Source: Flavobacteriaceae bacterium LYZ1037 (GTDB taxonomy: Bacteria; Bacteroidota; Bacteroidia; Flavobacteriales; Flavobacteriaceae). Taken from it: 64,000 nucleotides of DNA. The stretch is taken from the NCBI GenBank assembly GCA_003144015.1, contig QFWS01000002.1, positions 248,001 through 312,000 of the forward strand, given 5' to 3'. Below are positions 36,188-44,131 of the stretch, in pieces (position 1 is the first letter of the stretch; the number at the start of each line of letters is the position of its first letter). The position numbers were made by a program, and so were the translations under genes. The notes beneath the pieces were generated by a model. The model worked only from the letters and a program-made list of their open reading frames with translations, searched no databases and was not told where the DNA came from.

Positions 36188-38074
36188 ATGAAAAAATTAA
36201 AAATATTTTTTACACTTTTATTAATGAGTAGTTTAAGTATAACTGCTCAAAACAAAGACACCCAAAATGCCGATAAGCATTTTAATAAATTCGAATTTGT
36301 TGAAGCTATTGAAGCTTATAACAAGCTAGTTGAAAATGGAAAAGGAGATGCCTATATCTATGGACAGCTTGCTGAAGCAAATTATAATATTTTCAGTACT
36401 GCTGAAGCTGAAAGATGGTATGCAAAAGCACTTGAATTTGATCAAGATCCAGAAATGATTTACAAATATTCTCAAATGCTTAAAGCAAATGGCAAGTATG
36501 ATGAGTCTAATAAATGGATGAAAAAATTTGCAGATGCGAAACCTAAAGATGAAAGAGCTAAAGCTTTTAAAGCAAATCCAGATTACATACCAGGAATTTT
36601 AGAAGGCGAAAAATTATACGATATTAAATCTTTAGAGTTCAATTCAGAATTTACCGATTTTGGAGGAACTGTAAACAATGGAAATCTGTATTTCTCTTCT
36701 GCTAGAAACAAATCTAGAAGAGATTACGGGTGGAATGCAGAACCATTTTTAGATATCTATCGTGTTGCAGTTGGCGGAGATGCTGAAGGTATCGAGGCCG
36801 AAACTGTTAATGGTGTAAATACTAGATATCATGAAGGATTAGTGACTTTTAGTCCAGATGGTAATACTATGTACTTCTCTAGAGAAAGTTTCTTTGAAGG
36901 TGATTTTGAAAAAAATAAAGAAGCAAAAACTAAGAAAAGTTTATTGTATTTATTTAAAGCGACTAAAGACGGTGAGAAATGGGTAGATATTCAACCCTTA
37001 TCAATAAACAATAAAGCTTATTCTGTTAAAAGTCCATCTTTAAGTAAGGATGGAAAAACACTATACTTCGCTTCAGATATGCCTGGAGGTCATGGTTTAT
37101 TCGATATCTACAAGGTAAGCCTAAGCGAAAATGGAGTGTTTGGAACCCCAGAAAACTTAGGGTCAAAAATAAATACTGAAGGTCAAGAAATGTTTCCTTT
37201 TATCAGCGATAAAGACGTGCTTTACTTCTCTTCTAATGGTCATCTAGGTTTAGGAGGTTTAGACGTGTTTCATACTACTAAATCTGGCGATGTTGTTAAT
37301 GCAGGAGTACCTGTTAATAGTAATTCAGACGATTTAGCATTTACAATAAACGAAGAAACTGGAGAAGGGTACGTGTCTTCTAATCGTGATGGAGGTAAAG
37401 GAGGTGATGATATTTATGGACTTAAACGATTAGAGCCTTGTATTGTAAATCTTATCACTACAGTTGTTGATAATAAAACTAACAATCCGTTAGCAGGAGT
37501 AGCAGTAACTATTAAAGATGCTAGAGGACGTGTTGTTGCTTCTGAAACAACAAACCAGAATGGACAAGTAGAATATGCTGTTTCTTGCGATAAAACCTTA
37601 GAAGTTTCAGGTGTATTAAAAGATTACTTAAGTAATGCAATTACATATTCTGGAAGCAAAGAAAAAGAATATCAGTTACAACTTAATTTAGATCCTATTG
37701 AAGTTATTATTGTTGAAGATAAAGTAGTTCTTAATCCAATATTATTTGATTTCGATAAATCGAACATAACAGAGCAAGGTGCTTTTGAATTGGATAAGTT
37801 AGTAGCCGTTATGACAAAGTATCCAAATATGGTTATTCTAGCCGAATCTCATACAGATAGTAGAGGTCCTGCAAGTTATAATGAAAGATTGTCTGACAGA
37901 CGTGCAAAATCTACCGTTCAATATGTCATTTCTAAGGGTATTGATGCTAGTAGAATTTCAGGTATTGGGAAAGGTGAGAGTGAACCAAAAATAGATTGTG
38001 GTTCTAAGTGTACAGAAGAAGAATATCAAACAAACAGACGTTCAGAATTTATAATTACTAGTGGAGGACTTTAA
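36188..38074 (+). CDS. OmpA-family protein with TPR and PD40 propeller domains
   Basis: A 628-aa exported protein with signal peptide (1-20, ending TAQ). TPR-like helices lie at about 25-125, and WD40-like (PD40) propeller strands at about 165-400 ('FSPDGNTMYFSRE', 'LSKDGKTLYFASD', 'YFSSNGHLGLGGLD'). A CnaB/carboxypeptidase regulatory-like fold sits at about 415-485. A C-terminal OmpA peptidoglycan-binding domain lies at about 510-628 ('NPILFDFDKSNI', 'ESHTDSRG', 'RISGIGKGES'). This architecture is typical for the third gene of adhesin-SprF-OmpA loci and resembles T9SS PorE. It probably anchors the SprF-adhesin complex to the cell wall. Confidence 0.9.
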   Translation: MKKLKIFFTLLLMSSLSITAQNKDTQNADKHFNKFEFVEAIEAYNKLVENGKGDAYIYGQLAEANYNIFSTAEAERWYAKALEFDQDPEMIYKYSQMLKANGKYDESNKWMKKFADAKPKDERAKAFKANPDYIPGILEGEKLYDIKSLEFNSEFTDFGGTVNNGNLYFSSARNKSRRDYGWNAEPFLDIYRVAVGGDAEGIEAETVNGVNTRYHEGLVTFSPDGNTMYFSRESFFEGDFEKNKEAKTKKSLLYLFKATKDGEKWVDIQPLSINNKAYSVKSPSLSKDGKTLYFASDMPGGHGLFDIYKVSLSENGVFGTPENLGSKINTEGQEMFPFISDKDVLYFSSNGHLGLGGLDVFHTTKSGDVVNAGVPVNSNSDDLAFTINEETGEGYVSSNRDGGKGGDDIYGLKRLEPCIVNLITTVVDNKTNNPLAGVAVTIKDARGRVVASETTNQNGQVEYAVSCDKTLEVSGVLKDYLSNAITYSGSKEKEYQLQLNLDPIEVIIVEDKVVLNPILFDFDKSNITEQGAFELDKLVAVMTKYPNMVILAESHTDSRGPASYNERLSDRRAKSTVQYVISKGIDASRISGIGKGESEPKIDCGSKCTEEEYQTNRRSEFIITSGGL

Positions 38075-38103
38075 CTAGAAAAAGGTCTAAAATAAATCTC
38101 ATA

Positions 38104-38139
38104 AAAAAAGCCTTGCTAAATGAATAGCAAGGCTTTTTT
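38104..38139. terminator. Bidirectional intrinsic terminator
   Basis: Perfect 15-bp stem (38104-38118 with 38125-38139), six-base loop, T-tract on both strands. It closes both the adhesin trio (plus) and the RNase G gene (minus), whose stop is at 38141. Confidence 0.9.
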
Positions 38140-38140
38140 A

Positions 38141-39685
38141 TTATTTAATTTGTTTACCATTTTTATCAGAAAAATGATATTCTAAGTATGTGTAAGCATC
38201 TCTTGGTAAAACTTTAACCCATTTCTTATGTTCAAAAAACCATTTTGAACGAATAGATGGAAAACCTTTTGTTAAAAAGGCTGCTATAAAAGGATGTGTG
38301 TTTAAAGTTATCTTTGTATAGTCTTTTTTAAATAATTGCTCCAGATCGTGATTAATCTTTTGTATTAATACAATTGGTGCTTCAACTTCTTCGCCACTAA
38401 CACCATTAGGATTGTCCTCTCTGGTTTTAATGTTCATTTCTGGTCGAACACGCTGTCTTGTTATTTGTATTAATCCAAATTTACTTGGAGGTAATATTTT
38501 GTGTTTAGCTCTATCGTGTTTCATCTCATCTCTAAGATGATTGAAGAGCTTTTTTCTGTTTTCAGCTTTATTCATATCAATAAAGTCAACCACGATTATT
38601 CCTCCCATATCTCGAAGGCTTAATTGTCTTGCAATTTCAGAAGCTGCAATTAAATTTACTTCTAAGGCAGTATCTTCTTGGTTGTTTTCTTTATTAGATC
38701 TATTACCACTATTTACGTCAATAACATGTAAAGCTTCTGTATGTTCTATAATAACATAAGCTCCTTTTGCCATTGAAACAGTTTTTCCAAAAGACGTTTT
38801 AATTTGTCTTTCAATGCCAAACTTTTCAAAAATGGGAACATTAGATTGATATAATTTAACTATTGATTCTTTTTTTGGTGCAATCTCTTGCACATAATCT
38901 TTTATTTGAATGTAAAGCTCTTCATCATCAACATGAATGCTCGTAAAGGAGTCGTTAAAGATATCGCGTAAAATAGACGATGCTTTATTGAGTTCTCCTA
39001 ATACTTTACTTGGATGATGGGCTTTGTGTAGCTTTTTACACATTGCGGTCCAACGACCTAACAAATTTTGTAAATCTTTATCTAGTTCGGCTACTTTTTT
39101 GCCTTCAGCTACAGTACGTACAATTATACCGAACCCTTGTGGAGTAATACTTTTTACAAGGCGTTTTAAACGGTCTTTCTCTGCTTTACTTTCTATTTTT
39201 TGAGAAATAGAAATTCTATCAGAAAAAGGGACTAAAACAATATATCTACCAGCAATAGAAAGCTCTGAGCTTATTCTAGGGCCTTTTGTAGATATAGGTT
39301 CTTTAGCAATTTGTACTAAAATAGACTGATTTGATTTTATGACGTCGTTTATTTTGCCGTCTTTATCAATATCTTTTTCAAATGGGAATTTGTTAAGAGT
39401 AAAATCTCTTAGTTTACCTGTGCTTACACTTTTTGTGAATTTTAAAAATGATGGGAGTTTTGGTCCTAAATCATGGTAATGTAAAAAGGCATCTTTTTCG
39501 TAGCCAACATTTACAAACGCCGCATTTAAACCAGGAACAGCTTTTCTTACTTTGGCAATAAACACATCGCCAACAGAAAAATTATTACTTCCTTCATCTT
39601 TTTGTAATTCAATTAGTTTTCCATCTTTTAATAAGGCAAAATCAACATGTTCTGAACTAGATCGAATAATCAATTCTTTATCCAT
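38141..39685 (-). CDS. rng: Ribonuclease E/G family endoribonuclease
   Basis: A 514-aa RNase G-like enzyme for rRNA maturation and mRNA decay. An S1 RNA-binding domain occupies about 35-130 ('VGDVFIAKVRKAVPGLNAAFV'), then the RNase H-like/DNase I-like catalytic part with 'GGIIVVDFIDM' and 'SKFGLIQITRQRVRP'. After 'TRQRVRP', where RNase E/G usually has the zinc-link CPxCxG, the sequence reads 'EMNIKTREDNPNGVSG' without cysteines, so dimer linkage by zinc is absent. Length fits RNase G, with no long C-terminal scaffold. Downstream of HU and a 30-aa basic protein on the same strand but separated from them by a terminator. Confidence 0.92.
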   Translation of the reverse strand: MDKELIIRSSSEHVDFALLKDGKLIELQKDEGSNNFSVGDVFIAKVRKAVPGLNAAFVNVGYEKDAFLHYHDLGPKLPSFLKFTKSVSTGKLRDFTLNKFPFEKDIDKDGKINDVIKSNQSILVQIAKEPISTKGPRISSELSIAGRYIVLVPFSDRISISQKIESKAEKDRLKRLVKSITPQGFGIIVRTVAEGKKVAELDKDLQNLLGRWTAMCKKLHKAHHPSKVLGELNKASSILRDIFNDSFTSIHVDDEELYIQIKDYVQEIAPKKESIVKLYQSNVPIFEKFGIERQIKTSFGKTVSMAKGAYVIIEHTEALHVIDVNSGNRSNKENNQEDTALEVNLIAASEIARQLSLRDMGGIIVVDFIDMNKAENRKKLFNHLRDEMKHDRAKHKILPPSKFGLIQITRQRVRPEMNIKTREDNPNGVSGEEVEAPIVLIQKINHDLEQLFKKDYTKITLNTHPFIAAFLTKGFPSIRSKWFFEHKKWVKVLPRDAYTYLEYHFSDKNGKQIK

Positions 39686-39845
39686 TTTGTTAATTTTTAT
39701 CCATACGCTCCAGTTAAGAGTTAAAAGTTAAGAGTTGATTTTTTTTTAGAACAACAACCAATAACTAACACCCCAAAACCAAATTATACAGATGGATGAT
39801 ACAATATTTTTATCCAACTATAATTTTTATAGCCAGATTCAATAC

Positions 39846-39873
39846 CAAAAATAGAATATGGTAAAACCAACAA
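39846..39873 (-). promoter_or_regulatory. Candidate promoter for rng
   Basis: The minus strand reads TTG, then 17 bases, then TATTTTTG (39853-39846). The spacing is slightly shorter than the usual 19-21 and the leader to the rng start at 39685 would be about 150 bases. Tentative. Confidence 0.35.
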
Positions 39874-39980
39874 TCTATTTTGATATTTCACAGGATTTTA
39901 TAAAATCCGTGGAGTTGCAAACTACAATAGGTCAAAATTGTGTTTTTAACTCATTTCAAAGAACGTGAATACTATAAAAC

Positions 39981-40010
39981 CGAAAAAGTAGTTATCTAAC
40001 TACTTTTTCG
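39981..40010 (-). terminator. Terminator after the 30-aa basic protein gene
   Basis: Perfect 14-bp inverted repeat with a two-base centre, beginning two bases after the small gene's stop on the minus strand. The arms themselves carry the A/T tracts. It separates the HU/small-protein transcript from rng. Confidence 0.75.
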
Positions 40011-40012
40011 AC

Positions 40013-40105
40013 TTATTTCTTCTTTTTGTGACGATTAGCGCGTCTTCTTTTTTTACGCTTATGCGTAGCAACCTTGTGTCTTTTTCTTTTTTTTCCACTT
40101 GGCAT
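40013..40105 (-). CDS. 30-aa highly basic protein of the AURKAIP1/COX24 (mS38-like) type
   Basis: A short reading frame of 30 codons, ATG at 40105 and TAA at 40015-40013. The product begins MPSGKKRKRHKVATHKRKK and is about two-thirds Lys/Arg/His. Such proteins are conserved in Bacteroidetes and annotated as AURKAIP1/COX24 domain proteins, the bacterial counterparts of mitochondrial ribosomal protein mS38; a ribosome-bound role is expected. The codons are protein-like, a terminator follows at once, and the gene sits 34 bases after the HU stop, so it is probably co-transcribed with HU. It is easily missed because of its size. Confidence 0.8.
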   Translation of the reverse strand: MPSGKKRKRHKVATHKRKKRRRANRHKKKK

Positions 40106-40139
40106 AAGTAATGCTTTTTTTAAATTAATATTATAGGTC

Positions 40140-40430
40140 TTATTTAACCTCTACGTTTGTTTTAACTCCTTCTACAAAAACTTTTGCAGGTTTAAATGCT
40201 GGGATGTTGTGTGCTGGAATTTTGATAGTTGTATTTTTTGAAATATTTCTTCCAGTTTTTTCAGCTCTAGTTTTTACAATAAAACTACCAAAACCTCTTA
40301 AATATACATTATCACCACTTTCTAAGGAAGTTTTCACTTCTTCCATAAATGTTTCAACAGTTGCTTGAACATCGCCTTTTTCAATTCCTAATTTGTCAGA
40401 AATTTTTGCTACTAAATCAGCTTTAGTCAT
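40140..40430 (-). CDS. HU/IHF-family DNA-binding protein
   Basis: A 96-aa nucleoid protein: 'MTKADLVAKISDKLGI' start, 'LRGFGSF' and the DNA-contacting arm 'RNISKNTTIKIPAHNIPAFKPAK'. The arm carries 'IPAHNIP' where classic HU has an 'NP.TG..I.IPA' order, still consistent with the family. It bends and compacts DNA. It has a good promoter upstream (40471-40503) and is followed by the 30-aa basic protein. Confidence 0.93.
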   Translation of the reverse strand: MTKADLVAKISDKLGIEKGDVQATVETFMEEVKTSLESGDNVYLRGFGSFIVKTRAEKTGRNISKNTTIKIPAHNIPAFKPAKVFVEGVKTNVEVK

Positions 40431-40470
40431 TTTTAATTTATTTAAGTTACTATTAATTATTAAAGGGATG

Positions 40471-40503
40471 CAAATATAGGAATTTAAAATTCAATATTTC
40501 AAA
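40471..40503 (-). promoter_or_regulatory. Promoter of the HU gene
   Basis: The minus strand reads TTTG (40503-40500), a 21-base spacer, then TATATTTG (40478-40471), matching the Bacteroidetes consensus. The leader to the ATG at 40430 would be about 35 bases. Confidence 0.6.
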
Positions 40504-40536
40504 CCTAATTCATTTAAATTTAAGTTAATAAACCTT

Positions 40537-40544
40537 TATTTTTG
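40537..40544 (+). promoter_or_regulatory. Candidate -7 box for mutY
   Basis: TATTTTTG matches TAnnTTTG and lies 19 bases before the mutY ATG at 40564. The -33 region lacks a clear TTTG. Confidence 0.45.
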
Positions 40545-40563
40545 CCATTCTCATATAATTTTT

Positions 40564-41604
40564 ATGTCTGTAACAAAAATTTTAACATCTTGGTATTCAG
40601 TTAATAAGCGTGATTTTCCATGGAGGGAAACCACAGATCCTTATAAAATATGGCTTTCAGAAATTATTTTACAACAAACCCAAATTAAACAAGGGTTGCC
40701 TTATTATCAATTGTTTGTAAACAAATACCCTACTGTTTTCCAGCTGTCTAATGCTAATGAGAGTGATGTTTTGAAATTATGGCAAGGTTTGGGTTACTAT
40801 TCTAGAGCTAGAAATTTACATGCCACAGCAAAGTATATTGTAAATGACTTAAAAGGTGAGTTTCCAACAACATATAAAGAGTTAATAAAATTAAAAGGTA
40901 TTGGTGATTATACTGCAAGTGCTATTGCTTCCATTTCTTTTAATGAACAAACAGCTGTTTTAGATGGAAATGTCTATAGGTTCTTATCTAGATATTATGG
41001 TATTGATACTCCTATAAATACTACATCTGGATTTAAAATTTTTAAAACTTTAGCTCAAGATGTATTAGATAAGACACATCCTGCAGAACACAATCAAGCT
41101 ATTATGGATTTTGGTTCTAGACAATGTGCGCCTTCTAATCCCGATTGTTCAATTTGTCCGTTTAATAAATCTTGTGTTGCTTTTAGAGAAAATAGGGTTT
41201 CTGAATTACCAGTGAAAATAAAAGCTAATAAACCTGTAAAAAAATATTTTAACTTTTTAGTTTTTATTTCAGATTCAAGTGAAACAATTTTAGAAAAACG
41301 CCAAGAAAAAGGAATTTGGAAAAACCTCTACCAGTTTCCATTGATAGAGACTGAAAAAACTGTTAGTCTAGATTCTTTGTTGTTGACTTTAAAAAAACAT
41401 CATTTAACCACTCATTTAGATTTTGATCTATCTTTATTTAATGATGTCGATATTGTTCATAAATTATCACATCAACATCTACATACAAAGTTTTGGATTT
41501 TAACAACAAAAAAATTACCAATAAAAGGAATACCTTCAAATAAAATTAAAGATTATGCAGTTCCAGTTTTAATAGAAAAATTTATTGACGATTTTAATTT
41601 TTAA
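40564..41604 (+). CDS. mutY: A/G-specific adenine glycosylase MutY
   Basis: A 346-aa repair enzyme that removes adenine opposite 8-oxoguanine. Seen are E33 in 'SEIILQQTQ', the helix-hairpin-helix 'LKGIGDYTASAI', catalytic D134 in 'VLDGNVYRF', and the 4Fe-4S cluster C188-x6-C195-x2-C198-x5-C204. The C-terminal NUDIX-like 8-oxoG recognition domain spans about 230-346. It heads the mutY-ssb-gldE-gldD order that is conserved in Flavobacteriaceae, though ssb has its own promoter candidate. Confidence 0.95.
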   Translation: MSVTKILTSWYSVNKRDFPWRETTDPYKIWLSEIILQQTQIKQGLPYYQLFVNKYPTVFQLSNANESDVLKLWQGLGYYSRARNLHATAKYIVNDLKGEFPTTYKELIKLKGIGDYTASAIASISFNEQTAVLDGNVYRFLSRYYGIDTPINTTSGFKIFKTLAQDVLDKTHPAEHNQAIMDFGSRQCAPSNPDCSICPFNKSCVAFRENRVSELPVKIKANKPVKKYFNFLVFISDSSETILEKRQEKGIWKNLYQFPLIETEKTVSLDSLLLTLKKHHLTTHLDFDLSLFNDVDIVHKLSHQHLHTKFWILTTKKLPIKGIPSNKIKDYAVPVLIEKFIDDFNF

Positions 41605-41664
41605 TCCTTTAACAAATTCACTCATAATTTTTTATTAATTTTAAAGAAATGAAAAGCAATTACG

Positions 41665-41672
41665 TAATTTTG
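41665..41672 (+). promoter_or_regulatory. Candidate -7 box for ssb-gldE-gldD
   Basis: TAATTTTG matches TAnnTTTG, 25 bases before the ssb ATG. There is no convincing -33 TTTG; the mutY-ssb gap is 93 bases. Confidence 0.45.
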
Positions 41673-41697
41673 CTGATTATTAACTGATAAACATATT

Positions 41698-42141
41698 ATG
41701 TCTGGAACTTTAAATAAAGTGATGCTCATTGGCCATCTAGGAGATGTTGTTAAAATGCACTACTTTGATGGTGGAAATTGTATTGGTCGTTTTCCTTTAG
41801 CAACTAATGAAACATATACAAATAAACAAACTAACGAACGTATTACAAATACCGAATGGCACAATATTGTTGTAAGGAATAAAGCAGCCGAGATTTGCGA
41901 AAAATATTTAACCAAAGGCGATAAGGTTTATATCGAAGGCCGAATTAAAACAAGAAAATGGCAGGACGACAGTGGTAACGATAGATATTCTACCGAAATT
42001 CACTGTACAGACTTTACCTTTCTTACAACTAAAAATGAAAGTGGAAATAATCAGCCTGCAAATCAAGAAGCTCAAAAACCAGCAGATCAAAATCTATCAA
42101 GTAATCAAAATGAAGAAGGTAGCGACGACCTTCCGTTTTAA
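41698..42141 (+). CDS. ssb: Single-stranded DNA-binding protein
   Basis: A 147-aa OB-fold SSB: 'NKVMLIGHLGD', 'FPLATNE', 'EWHNIVV' and 'YIEGRIKTRKW' cover residues 1-112. A Gln/Asn-rich linker leads to the acidic tip 'SDDLPF', the docking site for replication and repair partners. It precedes gldE by 29 bases, as in other Flavobacteriaceae. Confidence 0.95.
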   Translation: MSGTLNKVMLIGHLGDVVKMHYFDGGNCIGRFPLATNETYTNKQTNERITNTEWHNIVVRNKAAEICEKYLTKGDKVYIEGRIKTRKWQDDSGNDRYSTEIHCTDFTFLTTKNESGNNQPANQEAQKPADQNLSSNQNEEGSDDLPF

Positions 42142-42170
42142 CCATATATTTTTAATTAAAGAAACATTCA

Positions 42171-43502
42171 TTGGATCCTGAACCCACGAGATTTTATTCC
42201 TTAATGTTGCCCACTTACCAAAACGATGCAGTTGGTCTAGTTGATTTTTCAATTGTTTTTGGCTTTGTGTTATTGGCTGTGCTATTATTATGTTCAGCAC
42301 TTATTTCTGGGGCAGAAGTGGCTCTTTTTTCTTTAAATAGAACAGATTTAGAAGAAGGTGTTGAAGAAAATCCAAACACATTTAAAATAATTATCAAACT
42401 TTTAGAAAGGCCTAAAAAATTATTGGCTACTATTTTAGTTGCAAATAATTTTATAAATATAGCCATTGTTATTCTGTTTGCTTATTTAGGAAATTTTATT
42501 TTTAAAAGTATTGAAACACCACTCATTAAATTCTTAGTAGAAGTCGTAGTTGTCACTTTTTTAATTTTGCTTTTTGGAGAAATACTTCCTAAAATTTATG
42601 CAAGTAGAAATAAAGTAAAGTTCTCGAACTTTATGGCTTATCCATTAAAAGTCTTGGATGTAATATTTTCACCAATAAGTTTGCCCATGCGAAGCATTAC
42701 TTTAGGGATCCATAATAAACTAGGAAAGCAAAAATCCAATTTAAGTGTGGATCAGCTTTCACAAGCTTTAGAGCTAACAAGTGAACATGATACCACTAAA
42801 GAAGAGCAAAAGATTCTTCAAGGAATTGTCTCTTTTGGGAATACCGATACCAAACAGGTTATGCGTCCTAGAATTGATATTTTTGCATTGAACATCAATC
42901 TGAAATATTTAGAAATTATCCCAGAAATTATTAGTCATGGTTATTCTAGAATTCCGGTTTTTGAAGATAATATAGATACTATTAAAGGAATTCTATACGT
43001 GAAAGATTTATTACCATATATTGATAGAAAACAATTCGATTGGACATCCCTTTTACGAGAACCGTTTTTTGTGCCAGAAAACAAAAAGCTGGATGATTTA
43101 ATGGCTGAATTTCAAGAAAAGAAAGTGCATTTAGCCGTTGTTGTAGATGAATATGGAGGCACATCTGGATTAATTTCTTTAGAAGATATTATTGAAGAAA
43201 TTGTTGGAGATATTAGTGATGAATATGATGACGAAGGTTTAATATATTCGAAATTAGATGATAAAAATTTTGTGTTTGAAGGGAAAACACCTTTAAAAGA
43301 TTTCTATAAAATTATTAAACTTGACATAGATACGCTTTTTGAAGACCAAAAGGGAGAAGCAGAAACGGTTGCAGGATTTGTTTTAGAAATTTCTGGTGGT
43401 TTTCCAAAAACAGGAAGTAAAATAAATTTCGAAAATTACGTTTTTACTATTGAAGCTTTAGATAAAAAACGCATTAAACGTGTAAAAATAACCTTGCCTT
43501 AA
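42171..43502 (+). CDS. gldE: Gliding motility-associated protein GldE (CNNM/CorC-like)
   Basis: A 443-aa inner-membrane protein. The DUF21 (CNNM) transmembrane domain spans about 22-190, a CBS pair about 215-335, and a CorC/HlyC C-terminal domain about 350-440. The order ssb-gldE-gldD identifies it as GldE, which supports gliding/T9SS function together with GldD. The reading frame opens with TTG at 42171 (MDPEPTRFYSLM). An internal Met at residue 12 (ATG) is the alternative start and would leave all membrane segments intact. gldD begins two bases after its stop. Confidence 0.9.
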   Translation: MDPEPTRFYSLMLPTYQNDAVGLVDFSIVFGFVLLAVLLLCSALISGAEVALFSLNRTDLEEGVEENPNTFKIIIKLLERPKKLLATILVANNFINIAIVILFAYLGNFIFKSIETPLIKFLVEVVVVTFLILLFGEILPKIYASRNKVKFSNFMAYPLKVLDVIFSPISLPMRSITLGIHNKLGKQKSNLSVDQLSQALELTSEHDTTKEEQKILQGIVSFGNTDTKQVMRPRIDIFALNINLKYLEIIPEIISHGYSRIPVFEDNIDTIKGILYVKDLLPYIDRKQFDWTSLLREPFFVPENKKLDDLMAEFQEKKVHLAVVVDEYGGTSGLISLEDIIEEIVGDISDEYDDEGLIYSKLDDKNFVFEGKTPLKDFYKIIKLDIDTLFEDQKGEAETVAGFVLEISGGFPKTGSKINFENYVFTIEALDKKRIKRVKITLP

Positions 43503-43504
43503 TT

Positions 43505-44086
43505 ATGAAGAATAGTTTTTTGGTTTTCTGTATTCTAGTTGTTTTTATGTCTTGTGGTCAGGATCCTATTCCAAAACCCAATGCGTATCTAAGATTGGAA
43601 TTTCCAGAAGCTAAATATCAAGAACTACAATTAGATTTGCCTTTTACTTTTGAAAAAAATCCATTGGCCACAAAAATTGAAGCTAAATCATTACAAGGCA
43701 AAACAGAAAGCTACGGAGTAACCTTACAATACCCAAGTTTAAAAGGAGCTATTTATCTTACCTATAAAAGCATAGATAATAATCAGGAACATTTAATGGC
43801 TTTTTTACGTGATGCTCAAAAATTTACACAAGAACACACTAAGAAAGCCGATGAGATAGTCGAGCAGGTCTTTGAAGATGAAAAACGACATGTCTACGGC
43901 ATGATTTACGAAGTTGGGGGTAATGCAGCTTCGCAATCTCAGTTTTATGTTACCGATAGTACAAATCATTTTTTAACAGGCTCTTTGTATTTCTATGCGA
44001 AACCAAATTACGACTCTATTTATCCAGCAGCAAAATATCTAGAAAAAGACATCAAACATATTATGGAATCTGTTTCCTGGAAATAA
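43505..44086 (+). CDS. gldD: Gliding motility lipoprotein GldD
   Basis: A 193-aa lipoprotein, lipobox 'VVFMSC' (C17), followed by the conserved 'PIPKPNAYLRLEFPEAKYQ' region typical of GldD. It is required for gliding in Flavobacterium johnsoniae and part of the core Gld set linked with T9SS. Immediately downstream of gldE (two-base gap), so co-translated. Confidence 0.93.
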   Translation: MKNSFLVFCILVVFMSCGQDPIPKPNAYLRLEFPEAKYQELQLDLPFTFEKNPLATKIEAKSLQGKTESYGVTLQYPSLKGAIYLTYKSIDNNQEHLMAFLRDAQKFTQEHTKKADEIVEQVFEDEKRHVYGMIYEVGGNAASQSQFYVTDSTNHFLTGSLYFYAKPNYDSIYPAAKYLEKDIKHIMESVSWK

Positions 44087-44131
44087 ATCTTCTTTTTTAT
44101 ATTTATACTTTAATAAAATATAAATGTTAAA

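Larger units (their letters stand above)
39686..40012. other. 327-bp intergenic region upstream of rng
   Basis: No open frame of note. It contains an 11-bp direct repeat (39712-39722 and 39726-39736), a candidate minus-strand promoter (39846-39873) and a long perfect hairpin (39981-40010) that ends the upstream small gene. Otherwise AT-rich spacer. Confidence 0.6.
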
